Part shown: in pieces, positions 44,806 to 53,612 of the stretch | Layout of the letters: each line of letters opens with the position of its first letter | Numbering within the stretch: the first letter of the stretch is position 1 | Assembly: GCF_013404085.1 (NCBI RefSeq) | Contig: NZ_JABFHO010000002.1 | Span: 124,001-188,000, forward strand | Direction of reading: 5' to 3' | DNA length: 64,000 nt | From: Winogradskyella helgolandensis | Lineage (GTDB): Bacteria > Bacteroidota > Bacteroidia > Flavobacteriales > Flavobacteriaceae | Program-made: the position numbers and the translations under genes | The notes under the pieces: model-generated | What the model was told of the DNA's origin: nothing | What the model saw: the letters and a program-made list of their open reading frames with translations, nothing else | Databases searched by the model: none

Positions 44806-45474
44806 TTACAAGCAATGTGTGCTATAACTTGCATTACTAGAAATAGACCAACCAGTAAAACCATCTGTAGCTCCGGCATCCACCTGTACACAACTTAAAG
44901 TGCTTGACCCCAATTCCATTCTCCACATATTAGCATTGTTTCCGTTTGCTATGTTTACCGAATTTGAAAAACTATTGCTACCGCCTTTTAAATCGGTTAA
45001 GTTTACCAACATGCTTACATCTAAATTTTCTAAATTATTACCTTCTAACAATAATTGTTCTAATAGTGTATTATTAGAAACATCAATCGCGGTTAGATTA
45101 TTATCGAATAATTGCAAGTTTTTAAGATTAATATTATGACTAACATTAATGGTTAAAAAACTATTATTATTTGCTACTAAAGATCGTAATGCCGTTAGTT
45201 TTTGCAAGGCCGTTGTAGGTAAATCGTCAATATTAGAGTTTCCTATGCTTAAAACTGCAACTCTACTATCTTCAACTGTAACACCATCCCAAGTTGAAAC
45301 ATCCGTTGATGTAATATCCCAAGTTAAGGTATTGTTTGTATTAGCATTATAAATTTCAATTAGTGCATCACGATCACTTTCTAAGACGTAATTTGGTGTA
45401 GCATCATCATCACTGTTACAAGCCGTTAATAATAAAATAGCGAAGAGCAATGTTACGGGTTTAAATATTTTCAT
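44806..45474 (-). CDS. Leucine-rich-repeat lipoprotein (module B)
   Basis: A 222-residue lipoprotein (signal ending LLLTAC, Cys about 19; acidic NSDDDATP linker). The mature part has about five 21-residue leucine-rich repeats (LTAIDVSNNTLLEQLLLEGNN, LENLDVSMLVNL), capped by a C-terminal domain with a Cys pair (STLSCVQVDA and THCL) that is also found at the end of the LRR regions of the T9SS proteins at 50057 and 51854. No direct-repeat operator was found in front; an ATACCATT / AATGGTAT inverted repeat lies upstream instead. Confidence 0.85.
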   Translation of the reverse strand: MKIFKPVTLLFAILLLTACNSDDDATPNYVLESDRDALIEIYNANTNNTLTWDITSTDVSTWDGVTVEDSRVAVLSIGNSNIDDLPTTALQKLTALRSLVANNNSFLTINVSHNINLKNLQLFDNNLTAIDVSNNTLLEQLLLEGNNLENLDVSMLVNLTDLKGGSNSFSNSVNIANGNNANMWRMELGSSTLSCVQVDAGATDGFTGWSISSNASYSTHCL

Positions 45475-45493
45475 TTGTTTTAAGGTTTAGCTT

Positions 45494-45526
45494 ATACCAT
45501 TCCTCATTTTAAACAAGAAATGGTAT
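45494..45526. other. Inverted repeat upstream of the LRR lipoprotein gene
   Basis: ATACCATT (45494-45501) and AATGGTAT (45519-45526) face each other across 17 bases. The arms contain the core of the type A half-site (ACCATT) but in inverted rather than direct orientation. No T-run follows, so it is not called a terminator. Confidence 0.4.
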
Positions 45527-45569
45527 GAAGATTTGAGTTTTAAATTTATTTGTTCTTTGTTCTAGAATA

Positions 45570-46601
45570 TTAGTTTATGGACACAGTATTACCACAACCC
45601 GAATTTTTGCGGTACACTTGTACATTAGTAGAATCATAAGCATTACTTCCACCAGACTTCGTTATTTTTTGTAAATAAGCATCTTGATCACAGCTCCACC
45701 TGGCTGTTCCACCAGCACTAATTCTTGTTCCTGGATTACTACTTCCAGCTCTACCTACATAAATTTCATTATTCGAGTTATTACGAAGTGTTACCGTGTT
45801 TTTTAACTCTGATGCCTGATAGTTTGCCTCATTTTGTTTTATTCTTCTTTGCAAGTCTTTATACTCTGGCGTAGCCTTGATTGAATCGTTATAACGTTTT
45901 ATTTCTTCGTCTCCAGCTTCTCTTGCGCGTTTAATTTTGGCAATATCTGTTTTGTCTTGGGCCGTTATTGGACTCGCTTGTTTGGCTTTCATCGCCGTGA
46001 CGTAATCGTTGAATATTTTTTTAATATTTACCGTTTGAATATACTTATAGGTTGGTGATTGTCCTGTAGCTTCTAACTTTGCTTTCATGCGTGCTATAAA
46101 ACCACCTTTCTTTTTTTTCTTCTTTCCTGAGTCATCTTTTGCTTCGGTACGATCTTTAACCATGACATATACAGCTGTAACATCCTCAACTTTTGGAACA
46201 CCGTTACTTGGGATATAACTAATATCAAATATCAAATCGTCAATGACCATGTAACCATCTAAGCCTCTTTTGTGAATATTCTTTATAGTCATTACATTTG
46301 GGTAACTATCTACTCTACCATAATCGCTTATTTCCGACATACCAAAACCACCATAACTTTCTGAAATGGGATTAGCTTCAAAGCCTACAGGTTGTCCTGT
46401 TGCCAATTTTTTTACGGTTATTGTTACCGCTGGTTTTCCACTTACAATAGCTATAGTACCATCGTCATTTATAGATATGCCAGAAAAACCTTCGTAGGTT
46501 GCTGTCTCACCATTAGCCTCTAGAGCTTCGTAAAAGGTTTTTTGAGCTTGCGCTATGGTTGCTGTAAAAATTAAAGCAACCGTTATCATTATTTTTTTCA
46601 T
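45570..46601 (-). CDS. Secreted protein with Lys-rich linker, module B member of a paralogue pair
   Basis: A 343-residue exported protein: signal peptide (1-19, AQAQ), N-terminal beta-rich domain, a basic linker GKKKKKKGGFIARMKAKLE, the block YKYIQTVNIKKIFNDYVTAMKAKQ shared with the module A protein at 38195, a charged helix, and an extra C-terminal beta domain (about 270-343) with two cysteines (WSCDQD, GCGNT). Preceded by a complete type B direct repeat. Function unknown; having one paralogue per module suggests a defined role in each regulon. Confidence 0.8.
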   Translation of the reverse strand: MKKIMITVALIFTATIAQAQKTFYEALEANGETATYEGFSGISINDDGTIAIVSGKPAVTITVKKLATGQPVGFEANPISESYGGFGMSEISDYGRVDSYPNVMTIKNIHKRGLDGYMVIDDLIFDISYIPSNGVPKVEDVTAVYVMVKDRTEAKDDSGKKKKKKGGFIARMKAKLEATGQSPTYKYIQTVNIKKIFNDYVTAMKAKQASPITAQDKTDIAKIKRAREAGDEEIKRYNDSIKATPEYKDLQRRIKQNEANYQASELKNTVTLRNNSNNEIYVGRAGSSNPGTRISAGGTARWSCDQDAYLQKITKSGGSNAYDSTNVQVYRKNSGCGNTVSIN

Positions 46602-46631
46602 AATAGGTTAAATTTTAAGTTTATATAGTGT

Positions 46632-46695
46632 CAAATATCGAATATGACAGAGCTAAAAAATGAAGTAAGTTTCTGAAATGCCGTTTTTAACTTCT
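46632..46695 (-). promoter_or_regulatory. Type B direct-repeat operator and -7 element, copy 1
   Basis: Plus-strand half-sites TAAGTTTCT (46666-46674) and TTAACTTCT (46687-46695), 21 bases start to start; CAAATATC at 46632-46639 (minus GATATTTG) is exactly 26 bases from the proximal half-site. This is the most diverged of five copies, yet spacing is conserved to the base. Confidence 0.65.
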
Positions 46696-46735
46696 AAAAA
46701 ATAAGGACTTCTAAAAATTTGAATTACCCCGAAAT

Positions 46736-47194
46736 TTATTCAGAAACCGCTACAACAAACGCTTTAATTTTTTGTTGTGTCATAGCAATAACCTTCGCTT
46801 CATTTTTGCTGTAAAAATTACTATAACTAAAGTCCGTCCAATCTTCGCTATCTGCATCTGCTGCTTTTACCATAACAAAACTTTCGTCATCGTAGGTAAT
46901 AACAAAAAGTCCGTAATCGTTGTAAAAAACAGGAATCCCCAACTCTCTACTTTCTTCTTTTTGATACTTATAAATTGCAGGCATACATTGAGCACAAGCC
47001 GCAATTGCTAATACCTTATCGCCTGCAAACTCTCCATATTGAAAAAGTTTAGATTTGGTTGGCTTATTGCCTATCCACTTTTCGGCTTCTAACAAATGGT
47101 AAGTACCGTTAATGGCTTCTGTAGGAATTTCACTTTGAGAAAAAAGCACAGATGATGTAAATGCTATAATAAGGTAGTCTATAATTGTTTTCAT
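46736..47194 (-). CDS. Small exported protein with CxxC motif (module B)
   Basis: A 152-residue protein with signal peptide (1-19, LFSQ). The mature chain has a CAQC motif (about 68-71), VFYNDYGLFVITYDDESFVM and an acidic stretch. Two nearby cysteines could form a disulfide or bind metal or haem; no known fold is recognised. Preceded by a complete type B repeat, so it is placed in the module B regulon. Confidence 0.75.
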   Translation of the reverse strand: MKTIIDYLIIAFTSSVLFSQSEIPTEAINGTYHLLEAEKWIGNKPTKSKLFQYGEFAGDKVLAIAACAQCMPAIYKYQKEESRELGIPVFYNDYGLFVITYDDESFVMVKAADADSEDWTDFSYSNFYSKNEAKVIAMTQQKIKAFVVAVSE

Positions 47195-47222
47195 AATTAG
47201 GTTATGTTTTAGATTTATAACA

Positions 47223-47286
47223 CAAATATCTATGATGCTGTCGTTGGTTTAGTGTATCAGTTTCTAAAACACCACTTTCAACTTCT
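47223..47286 (-). promoter_or_regulatory. Type B direct-repeat operator and -7 element, copy 2
   Basis: Half-sites TCAGTTTCT (47257-47265) and TCAACTTCT (47278-47286), 21 apart; CAAATATC at 47223-47230, again 26 bases away. The distal half-site is next to the terminator of the preceding gene. Confidence 0.7.
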
Positions 47287-47290
47287 AAAC

Positions 47291-47325
47291 AAAAAAATCT
47301 CGTAAGCCTTACACTTACGAGATTT
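47291..47325 (-). terminator. Repeated-type terminator 1 (after the LamG gene)
   Basis: Stem AAATCTCGTAAG / CTTACGAGATTT, seven-base loop, T-run on the minus strand. One of four closely similar hairpins in module B. Confidence 0.85.
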
Positions 47326-47346
47326 CTAAAAAAACACAACTATGTA

Positions 47347-49902
47347 TTATTCCTTGATGAAACGTTTGGTTGAAACGTTTCCGTTTACATCTTCTATTTT
47401 AATTAAGAATACTCCGTTTGGTAAACGAGAAACATCAATCTGTTTATTTTCAGTTCTAATCACTTCTTTACCTAAAATAGAATAGACGCTTGCTTGTTTG
47501 ATGTTTTGAGTCATTTCTATGTTTAATATTGAATTTGTTGGATTTGGATATAGTTTGATTTCGTTTTCATTTAGTTGAAAATCATTTGTACTTAAAAATG
47601 GTGCTCCAAACTCATAAACTCCCATATCTACAGTTGTATTAAAAACACGTTGGTTTCCTAATAAATCTGTGGATTCAAAAACAAAACTGTTGTCTCCTGT
47701 ATCAACCGCAGGCGAACCAGAAGTTAATGTAAAGTCCCCATTTGCAGCATCCGTAAATAGAGGATTAGAGTTAGTTGTATTACTTGTATTTGTAATTACA
47801 GCATCGTTAAAATTGGCTTCATCTATAGAATTTAAAACATTTACAGATGTAGGTGGCTGTTCATATAAATCTGTTATAGAACGTGCAGTTAAACCACCAG
47901 TAGCTGTATTACCCCAAAAAATAGAATTAGCTACTGTTGTATTTACTGCCCCTGCATTTCCGTTACTTCTACTTATAGCTAACGTTGATCTACTAAAGTT
48001 ATTTAAATTTTGCTCTGTACCTGTATCGCTATTACTAACGAATGTAGAATTAATGATGTCTATATTTAAAGTAGAACTGCTACTAATACTTAAATTCCTA
48101 AGCCATGCCGAACTACCAGCATAGCCTTGTGCAGTTGTACTATTCAAATTTCCTGCAATATTACCATCAAATAAACTATTGGTAATATTTATATTTGCAT
48201 CAGTATCGTCACGAACAAAGCTATATATAGCTGTTGCCCATCGAGCCATATTATTAGAGAATATACAGTTTTCAATATTCAACTCACCTAATATCCCTGT
48301 TCCATTAAGATCATATTCAGCTAATAAACCTGCATTGCCGTTTCTTGAAACATTATCTTTTATAATACAATTTTTAAGGGTTAGCTTAGTAACCCCAGAA
48401 TCTTTTACAATTGCACCACCACTCTCAAAAGCATCTAAATTATTATGTGCATCACTTACTGTTATACCTTCTAATAATAAATTATTTCCGTATTCCGTAA
48501 TATTTATAACATGGTAACTATTATCTGCATTTCGAGTTGTGTTTGAATAGCTAGAAATAAAATCGGTTGTATTTACATCATTATCTTGTAAATCTCCTGA
48601 TAAAATAGTCGTATTTAAAACATGATCTGCATCAGATTCCTGAGTTTCTGTTCCATTAAACCCTCCGATAATTTTTAAATTTTCTTTGTTTACTGTAAAA
48701 TAAACGCTTCTATCAAAAGCATGTGGTTTATAATTACCTGACGCAACCCAAATATGATCACCAGAGTTTGCCAAATCTAACGCTGTATTTAAATTAATAT
48801 ATGCATCAGACCAGCTACTACCATCATTATTTCCTGTTGCATTATAGTTAACATAAGTTGGTATTCCTGTATTCTTAAAAATAAGGGGTGCAGACCATGA
48901 TGAATAACTACCATTTCCACAATCTTTTCTAACATAAACTTTATAAGTTTCTGGCGATGTTCCAGTAATAGTTGTACTTGCTCCTCCTGAAACACTTGAA
49001 ACAACTGTAGCAGAAGAAAAAGGTTGAGAAACTTCATGATACGCAATATCCACAGTTTGTGTACCTGGTACATTTACATCTATATTTGTAGCTGTAATAT
49101 TAGAAGTAAATAACTGATTAGTAATTCCAACACAAAAATTATAGTCACCAATAGATGTTATTTCTGCAGCTGATATCTCTCTATCATAAATTAATATATC
49201 ATCAATAACGTCTCTATAACTGCTTGTAGCCGTCGGGTATGAAGATCTATTTCTTGCTAAACCAACAATACCGTTACTATCAAATCCTCTATTACTATAA
49301 CTTGAGGCACTTGGATTCCCAGTCGAATCCACTAATTGTCCGTCAACATAAATTTTTGAAATTAACATATGTGTTGTAATAGCAATATGATGCCATTGAT
49401 CATCACTAATATCCATAGATGTTATATTATAAACAATATAGTTAGAACCCACATTAAATCTTGAATAGTGGTTTATCTCTCCATCTTTTAAATAAATATG
49501 GTAACCTTTGTTAAAAGTTCCTCCAAGGTCATAAATTATTGTTCTTTCATTATTATCATTGGTTGCCGTCTTAATCCAAAATGACAAAGAAATATCATCA
49601 TAAGAAGAGTCGTGATCTAAGTTTACTCGTTGAAAATCATCTCCATTTAACTGTAAAGCTCCATTAGCTGTACCAAATCTATCATTAACAAATAGTGAAG
49701 CTGATCCATGTTGAGAAAAATTAGCGCCATTAGCACCATCTACTAAAGACCCATTATCAAATCCATACTGAGCTATTAAATTAGTAGTAGGAAATTGGGC
49801 GAAAGAAAAACTACATATAAGTAGTAATAAATAAAATAATTTTGTTTTACTCACGAGACATTTATTGATTATGTGTTCGTTAAAAAATGTAATTTTTTTC
49901 AT
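47347..49902 (-). CDS. LamG / beta-helix surface protein with T9SS sorting domain (module B)
   Basis: An 851-residue protein. A long N-terminal leader (KITFFNEHIINKCLVSKTK before the hydrophobic core; cleavage near FSFAQ) is shared with the gene at 51854. LamG/concanavalin-like domain about 45-250 (RTIIYDLGG, DDQWHHIAITTH); a fibronectin-like segment; a right-handed beta-helix region of the choice-of-anchor type (about 350-760, LSGDLQDND, ENCIFSNNMA); C-terminal T9SS domain (about 775-851; LYPNPTNSILNIEM to STKRFIKE). Likely glycan-binding or degrading surface protein; no catalytic residues identified. Type B operator upstream. Confidence 0.92.
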   Translation of the reverse strand: MKKITFFNEHIINKCLVSKTKLFYLLLLICSFSFAQFPTTNLIAQYGFDNGSLVDGANGANFSQHGSASLFVNDRFGTANGALQLNGDDFQRVNLDHDSSYDDISLSFWIKTATNDNNERTIIYDLGGTFNKGYHIYLKDGEINHYSRFNVGSNYIVYNITSMDISDDQWHHIAITTHMLISKIYVDGQLVDSTGNPSASSYSNRGFDSNGIVGLARNRSSYPTATSSYRDVIDDILIYDREISAAEITSIGDYNFCVGITNQLFTSNITATNIDVNVPGTQTVDIAYHEVSQPFSSATVVSSVSGGASTTITGTSPETYKVYVRKDCGNGSYSSWSAPLIFKNTGIPTYVNYNATGNNDGSSWSDAYINLNTALDLANSGDHIWVASGNYKPHAFDRSVYFTVNKENLKIIGGFNGTETQESDADHVLNTTILSGDLQDNDVNTTDFISSYSNTTRNADNSYHVINITEYGNNLLLEGITVSDAHNNLDAFESGGAIVKDSGVTKLTLKNCIIKDNVSRNGNAGLLAEYDLNGTGILGELNIENCIFSNNMARWATAIYSFVRDDTDANINITNSLFDGNIAGNLNSTTAQGYAGSSAWLRNLSISSSSTLNIDIINSTFVSNSDTGTEQNLNNFSRSTLAISRSNGNAGAVNTTVANSIFWGNTATGGLTARSITDLYEQPPTSVNVLNSIDEANFNDAVITNTSNTTNSNPLFTDAANGDFTLTSGSPAVDTGDNSFVFESTDLLGNQRVFNTTVDMGVYEFGAPFLSTNDFQLNENEIKLYPNPTNSILNIEMTQNIKQASVYSILGKEVIRTENKQIDVSRLPNGVFLIKIEDVNGNVSTKRFIKE

Positions 49903-49929
49903 AATTGGTTTTTATTAAGATTTAGAAAA

Positions 49930-49993
49930 CAAATATCTACTATGAAGCTTCATTAAAATGGGGTGAGTTTCTGAAACACCATTTTCAACTTCT
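49930..49993 (-). promoter_or_regulatory. Type B direct-repeat operator and -7 element, copy 3
   Basis: Half-sites TGAGTTTCT (49964-49972) and TCAACTTCT (49985-49993), 21 apart; CAAATATC at 49930-49937, 26 bases from the proximal half-site. Confidence 0.7.
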
Positions 49994-49997
49994 AAAG

Positions 49998-50033
49998 CAA
50001 AAAAATCTCGTAAGCATAACACTTACGAGATTT
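49998..50033 (-). terminator. Repeated-type terminator 2
   Basis: AAATCTCGTAAG / CTTACGAGATTT with loop CATAACA and T-run on the minus strand; ends the propeller/LRR gene and abuts the next operator. Confidence 0.85.
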
Positions 50034-50056
50034 CTAAAAAAAAACAAAACTATGTA

Positions 50057-51700
50057 TTATTGTTTGACAAAACGTTTGGTTGAAACATTTCCGTTTTCAT
50101 CTTCAATTTTAATTAAAAATACACCGTTTGATAAACGAGAAACATCGATCTGTTTATTTCGAATTTTTAATACTTCTTTACCTAAGAGAGAATAGACAGT
50201 TGCTTGTTTGATGTTTTTAGTCATTTCAATGTTTAAAATTGAACTTGTTGGGTTTGGGTGTAATGAGATTGAATTTAGATTAAAATCATTTACGCTTAGT
50301 GAGCAATTAGTGCTAAAACCTGTTTGCGTGTCAATGTTTGTCCAATTAGAATCACTGTAAGCGACATTATCTACCTGAATACAAGTAAGATTTGGATTTC
50401 CATCTGCTTCAAAATTAGAAAAATTACTATTATTTCCATTTGCAACATTTAAACTTGTTAAATCATTTTGACCAACAACTAAAAAAGTTAAAGCTGAATT
50501 AGTGCTCACATCTAAACTTGTTAAACTATTAGAAAAAAGGCTTAATTGCTCTAAAATTGTATTTGAAGAAACATCTAAAGTTGTTAAATTATTTAAACTA
50601 GCAAACAATGTTTCTAATACGGTATTATTAGAAAGATCTATAGATGTAAGTTGATTATCATTTGCATGTAAGGCCGTAAGATTTACAAAAGCCTCAATCC
50701 CTGTTAAATCTGAAATAGATTGACCTGAACAAGAAATTAATCCTGTAAAGGCAATTGCTTCACTACATTGTATTTCTGCATCACCATTGGTGTTTATAGC
50801 AGTGTTTCCAACTAAATAAGATTTAAAGTTGGCATCTGGGATGTTTACAGTACAAGGTGCCAAATTGGTGTCTGTATATTTATAAATACCTGGTAGTGTT
50901 CCAACCACAGCGATATAAATATCTTCACCATCAATATCTATACCTCTTGGATTATTGATCGATTGACCTATGTACGAAACTACTCCTGTACCCGATTTAT
51001 GAATTTTACGAATATATCCTGTACTTGCACTGCTAATAAAATACAGATAATCATTTACAAAATGAATTCCCCATGGTTTTGGCAAACCACTTTTCACCAA
51101 TTGAGCCATTGGTGCCGCTGCTGCTAAGTCTATTTTATAAATAGCTCCATTACTGCTGCCTGTACCAGTATATGTAAAATACATAATTGACCCTTCATTA
51201 GTAACATCTGCTATATATTGATGACTTACTGGCAAGGAAGCAACAAATACACTCGAGTTAACACCTGTAGCTTTACGTAATTCGTGTAGCGAATTATTAT
51301 TAGGATTTGTAGATGTAAAATATAATTCATCATTATAAATGTAAACTGTAGACACAGTTCCTGAGGTATTTAATGCTTCATAAGAGCTTGTTGGTATTGT
51401 ACCTTCAACATAAGCCGATCTAATACCATAACCTGGCACATAAATATTCTGGTTTAGACTCCAAAGATTATAGCCATTATAACTTATACCATTACTAGTG
51501 AACCCTGTAGCCACAGTTTCGAAATTATTTGTCCCAACTTGATTTTTATTAGCTCTTAATAGATTAGCATTACTCGTGGTATAGACATAATCATCTACTA
51601 CTGTGACACCTCTTGCGTCTCCGCTACCTGATGCAATTCTTGTTTGCGCATAACTTAATGTTGAAATTAACATCAATAATAAAAGTAAATTTGTTTTCAT
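50057..51700 (-). CDS. Beta-propeller plus leucine-rich-repeat protein with T9SS sorting domain (module B)
   Basis: A 547-residue protein: signal peptide (1-18, LSYAQ); N-terminal propeller-like region (about 20-275; repeated strands such as PKPWGIHFVNDYLYFISS, NPRGIDIDGEDIYIAV); a block CTVNIPDANFKSYLVGN that also occurs at 51854; leucine-rich repeats (about 340-430); a Cys-containing cap; and a T9SS domain (about 472-547). It shares terminator, operator and sorting domain with its neighbours but carries a different N-terminal passenger. Likely an adhesin or ligand-binding surface protein. Confidence 0.9.
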   Translation of the reverse strand: MKTNLLLLLMLISTLSYAQTRIASGSGDARGVTVVDDYVYTTSNANLLRANKNQVGTNNFETVATGFTSNGISYNGYNLWSLNQNIYVPGYGIRSAYVEGTIPTSSYEALNTSGTVSTVYIYNDELYFTSTNPNNNSLHELRKATGVNSSVFVASLPVSHQYIADVTNEGSIMYFTYTGTGSSNGAIYKIDLAAAAPMAQLVKSGLPKPWGIHFVNDYLYFISSASTGYIRKIHKSGTGVVSYIGQSINNPRGIDIDGEDIYIAVVGTLPGIYKYTDTNLAPCTVNIPDANFKSYLVGNTAINTNGDAEIQCSEAIAFTGLISCSGQSISDLTGIEAFVNLTALHANDNQLTSIDLSNNTVLETLFASLNNLTTLDVSSNTILEQLSLFSNSLTSLDVSTNSALTFLVVGQNDLTSLNVANGNNSNFSNFEADGNPNLTCIQVDNVAYSDSNWTNIDTQTGFSTNCSLSVNDFNLNSISLHPNPTSSILNIEMTKNIKQATVYSLLGKEVLKIRNKQIDVSRLSNGVFLIKIEDENGNVSTKRFVKQ

Positions 51701-51728
51701 AGGTTAAGAATTTTAAAGTTTATAAAAT

Positions 51729-51792
51729 CAAATATCTTAAACCAGCCTACTAAAAATGCGCCTTAACTTCTGAAACACCACTTTCAACTTCT
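51729..51792 (-). promoter_or_regulatory. Type B direct-repeat operator and -7 element, copy 4
   Basis: Half-sites TTAACTTCT (51763-51771) and TCAACTTCT (51784-51792), 21 apart; CAAATATC at 51729-51736, 26 bases away. Minus strand: AGAAGTTGA-N12-AGAAGTTAA-N26-GATATTTG. Confidence 0.75.
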
Positions 51793-51795
51793 AAA

Positions 51796-51831
51796 ACAAA
51801 AAACCTCGTAAGCATAACACTTACGAGGTTT
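51796..51831 (-). terminator. Repeated-type terminator 3 (with compensatory change)
   Basis: AAACCTCGTAAG / CTTACGAGGTTT, loop CATAACA. Compared with the other copies a T-A pair has become C-G on both arms, showing that the hairpin itself is conserved. Confidence 0.85.
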
Positions 51832-51853
51832 CTAACAAAAACAAAACTTACTA

Positions 51854-53581
51854 TTATTGCTTGATAAAACGTTTGGTTGAAACGTTTCCGTTTTCGTCTT
51901 CAATTTTAATTAAAAAGACACCATTTTCTAGACTTGAAACATCTAGCTTTTTATTTTGAGTTTTTAATACTTCTTTACCTAACATAGAATAGACAGTTGC
52001 TTGTTTTATGTTTTGAGTCATTTCTATATTTAACATTGAACTTGTTGGGTTTGGCTGTAATGAGATTGAATTTACATTAAAACCATCTACGCTTAATGCT
52101 GCGCAATCGTCACTATAACTTGCTGTTGGATCTTTTTGCCAAGTTGTTGGTGGTGTGAAGGCTGCGTCTATTTGAATGCACGTTAAATCTTGGTTGTTAA
52201 GTGCATTAAATTGAACAAAATTCGCATTGTTTCCATTTGCAACGTTTAAACTTGTTAAGGAATTGTTGTTTGCTTGTAAAACATTTAAAAAGGTGTTGTT
52301 TGATATATCTAAACTTATAAAACTATTATCATCAATCTGTAAAGATTCTAGAGCTAAATTTGACGATACATCTAAACTTGTTAAACCATTATTTATACCC
52401 TTTATATTTTTTAAAGCTGTATTTGATGACAGGTCTAAATTTGATAAAGTATTAGATTGAAAGGATAGATTTTCTAAAGCAGTATTTGATGATATATCTA
52501 GATTCGTTAAACTATTAAAGTCTAAAACGACACGAACTAAAACTGTATTATTAGAGAGATCTATACTTGTGATACTATTATTATAACAACTTAAATAAAC
52601 TAAAGCCGTATTAGAAGATATATCTATACTTGTTAAATTATTGTTACCAGAAGATAATACTACTAAAGCTGTATTAGATGATACATCTAAACTTGAAATA
52701 CTGCTATTATTATCACACCAAAGACGGGTTAAAAGCGTGTTTGTTGAGACATCTAAACTAGACAATGCGTTAGATTGACAATACAATTCTAGTAAAGCTG
52801 TATTTTGAGAAATATCTAAACTCGTTAATGCATTATCTCGACAATTTAAAATTGAAATATTTGTAAAGGCCTCTATACCTGTTAAATCTGAAATATTTAA
52901 ACCATTAACAATTACGGCTCCAGTAAACGCACTGGCCTCACTACATTGTATTTCTGTATCACCATTGGTGTTTATGGCAGTATTACCAACTAAGTAAGCT
53001 TTAAAGTTTGCGTCTGGGATGGTTACTGTGCAAGGTGTATAAGGTGAAAACACAATATCATCAACTCCAAAATTTTGTGAACTACCATTAGTTAATGATA
53101 TATCTATGCTGCTAACATTAGTCCAATTTAAGTTCACTGAAACAGCATTTTGAGCAACATTCGCTGTTACAACGGCATTACCTGAACTATTATTTGGCGT
53201 AAAAGTCCAGTTAGTACTACCTGCATCGGCAGAAAAAGCTTTGAGGCTTTGAATATCTATTGCAGGAAAAAAACTTAATCGAACAACTTGTTGAGGTTGC
53301 TGATTCATAACAGCCTTGCCTGTAGTGCCTTGAGTAAACGTACCTAACAGAATAGGTGTACCGTTAACAGGGTCTGAAAAATTAACTTCATTACCACCTA
53401 CAATTTGTTGTGCAATAATGTCTTGATTAGACGAACCAAAACTTAGTAATGTTCCTGTCTCCCAATCAAAAGTCTGTCCATAACTCAATGCAGAAATTAG
53501 CGTAAATAATAAAAGTAATTTTGTTTTACTCACGAAACATGTATTGATTAAGTGTTCGTGAAAAAATGTAATTTTTTTCAT
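51854..53581 (-). CDS. Leucine-rich-repeat protein with T9SS sorting domain (module B)
   Basis: A 575-residue protein. The leader KITFFHEHLINTCFVSKTK plus hydrophobic core (cleavage near LSYGQ) resembles the gene at 47347. A beta domain (about 36-180), CTVTIPDANFKAYLVGN block, nine 21-residue repeats (252-441; pattern LTSLDISSNTALxxLxxxNNx), a Cys cap (DLTCIQID, DDCAA) and a T9SS domain (about 500-575) follow. Closest in layout to the gene at 50057, with a different N-terminal domain. Probable surface binding protein, controlled by the type B repeat upstream. Confidence 0.92.
   Translation of the reverse strand: MKKITFFHEHLINTCFVSKTKLLLLFTLISALSYGQTFDWETGTLLSFGSSNQDIIAQQIVGGNEVNFSDPVNGTPILLGTFTQGTTGKAVMNQQPQQVVRLSFFPAIDIQSLKAFSADAGSTNWTFTPNNSSGNAVVTANVAQNAVSVNLNWTNVSSIDISLTNGSSQNFGVDDIVFSPYTPCTVTIPDANFKAYLVGNTAINTNGDTEIQCSEASAFTGAVIVNGLNISDLTGIEAFTNISILNCRDNALTSLDISQNTALLELYCQSNALSSLDVSTNTLLTRLWCDNNSSISSLDVSSNTALVVLSSGNNNLTSIDISSNTALVYLSCYNNSITSIDLSNNTVLVRVVLDFNSLTNLDISSNTALENLSFQSNTLSNLDLSSNTALKNIKGINNGLTSLDVSSNLALESLQIDDNSFISLDISNNTFLNVLQANNNSLTSLNVANGNNANFVQFNALNNQDLTCIQIDAAFTPPTTWQKDPTASYSDDCAALSVDGFNVNSISLQPNPTSSMLNIEMTQNIKQATVYSMLGKEVLKTQNKKLDVSSLENGVFLIKIEDENGNVSTKRFIKQ
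52259..52828 (-). repeat. Nine tandem 63-bp leucine-rich-repeat units
   Basis: Each unit encodes about 21 residues (one unit has 22). Plus-strand text shows recurrent (A/T)GATATATCTA and ACACTTGTTAA-like cores. Could expand or contract by recombination. Confidence 0.85.
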
Positions 53582-53612
53582 AATAGGTTAAGAATTTTAA
53601 AGTTTATAAGAC

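Noticed and set aside
47669..48124. A 151-codon plus-strand frame opposite the LamG/beta-helix gene
   Set aside because: It lies wholly within a well-supported secreted protein on the other strand and has no domain or start context of its own.
52259..52828. Regularly spaced repeats resembling a CRISPR array at a glance
   Set aside because: The 63-bp period is a multiple of three, in frame, and encodes leucine-rich repeats; there are no constant repeats with unique spacers and no cas genes. The same holds for the 69-bp repeats at 39607-40434.
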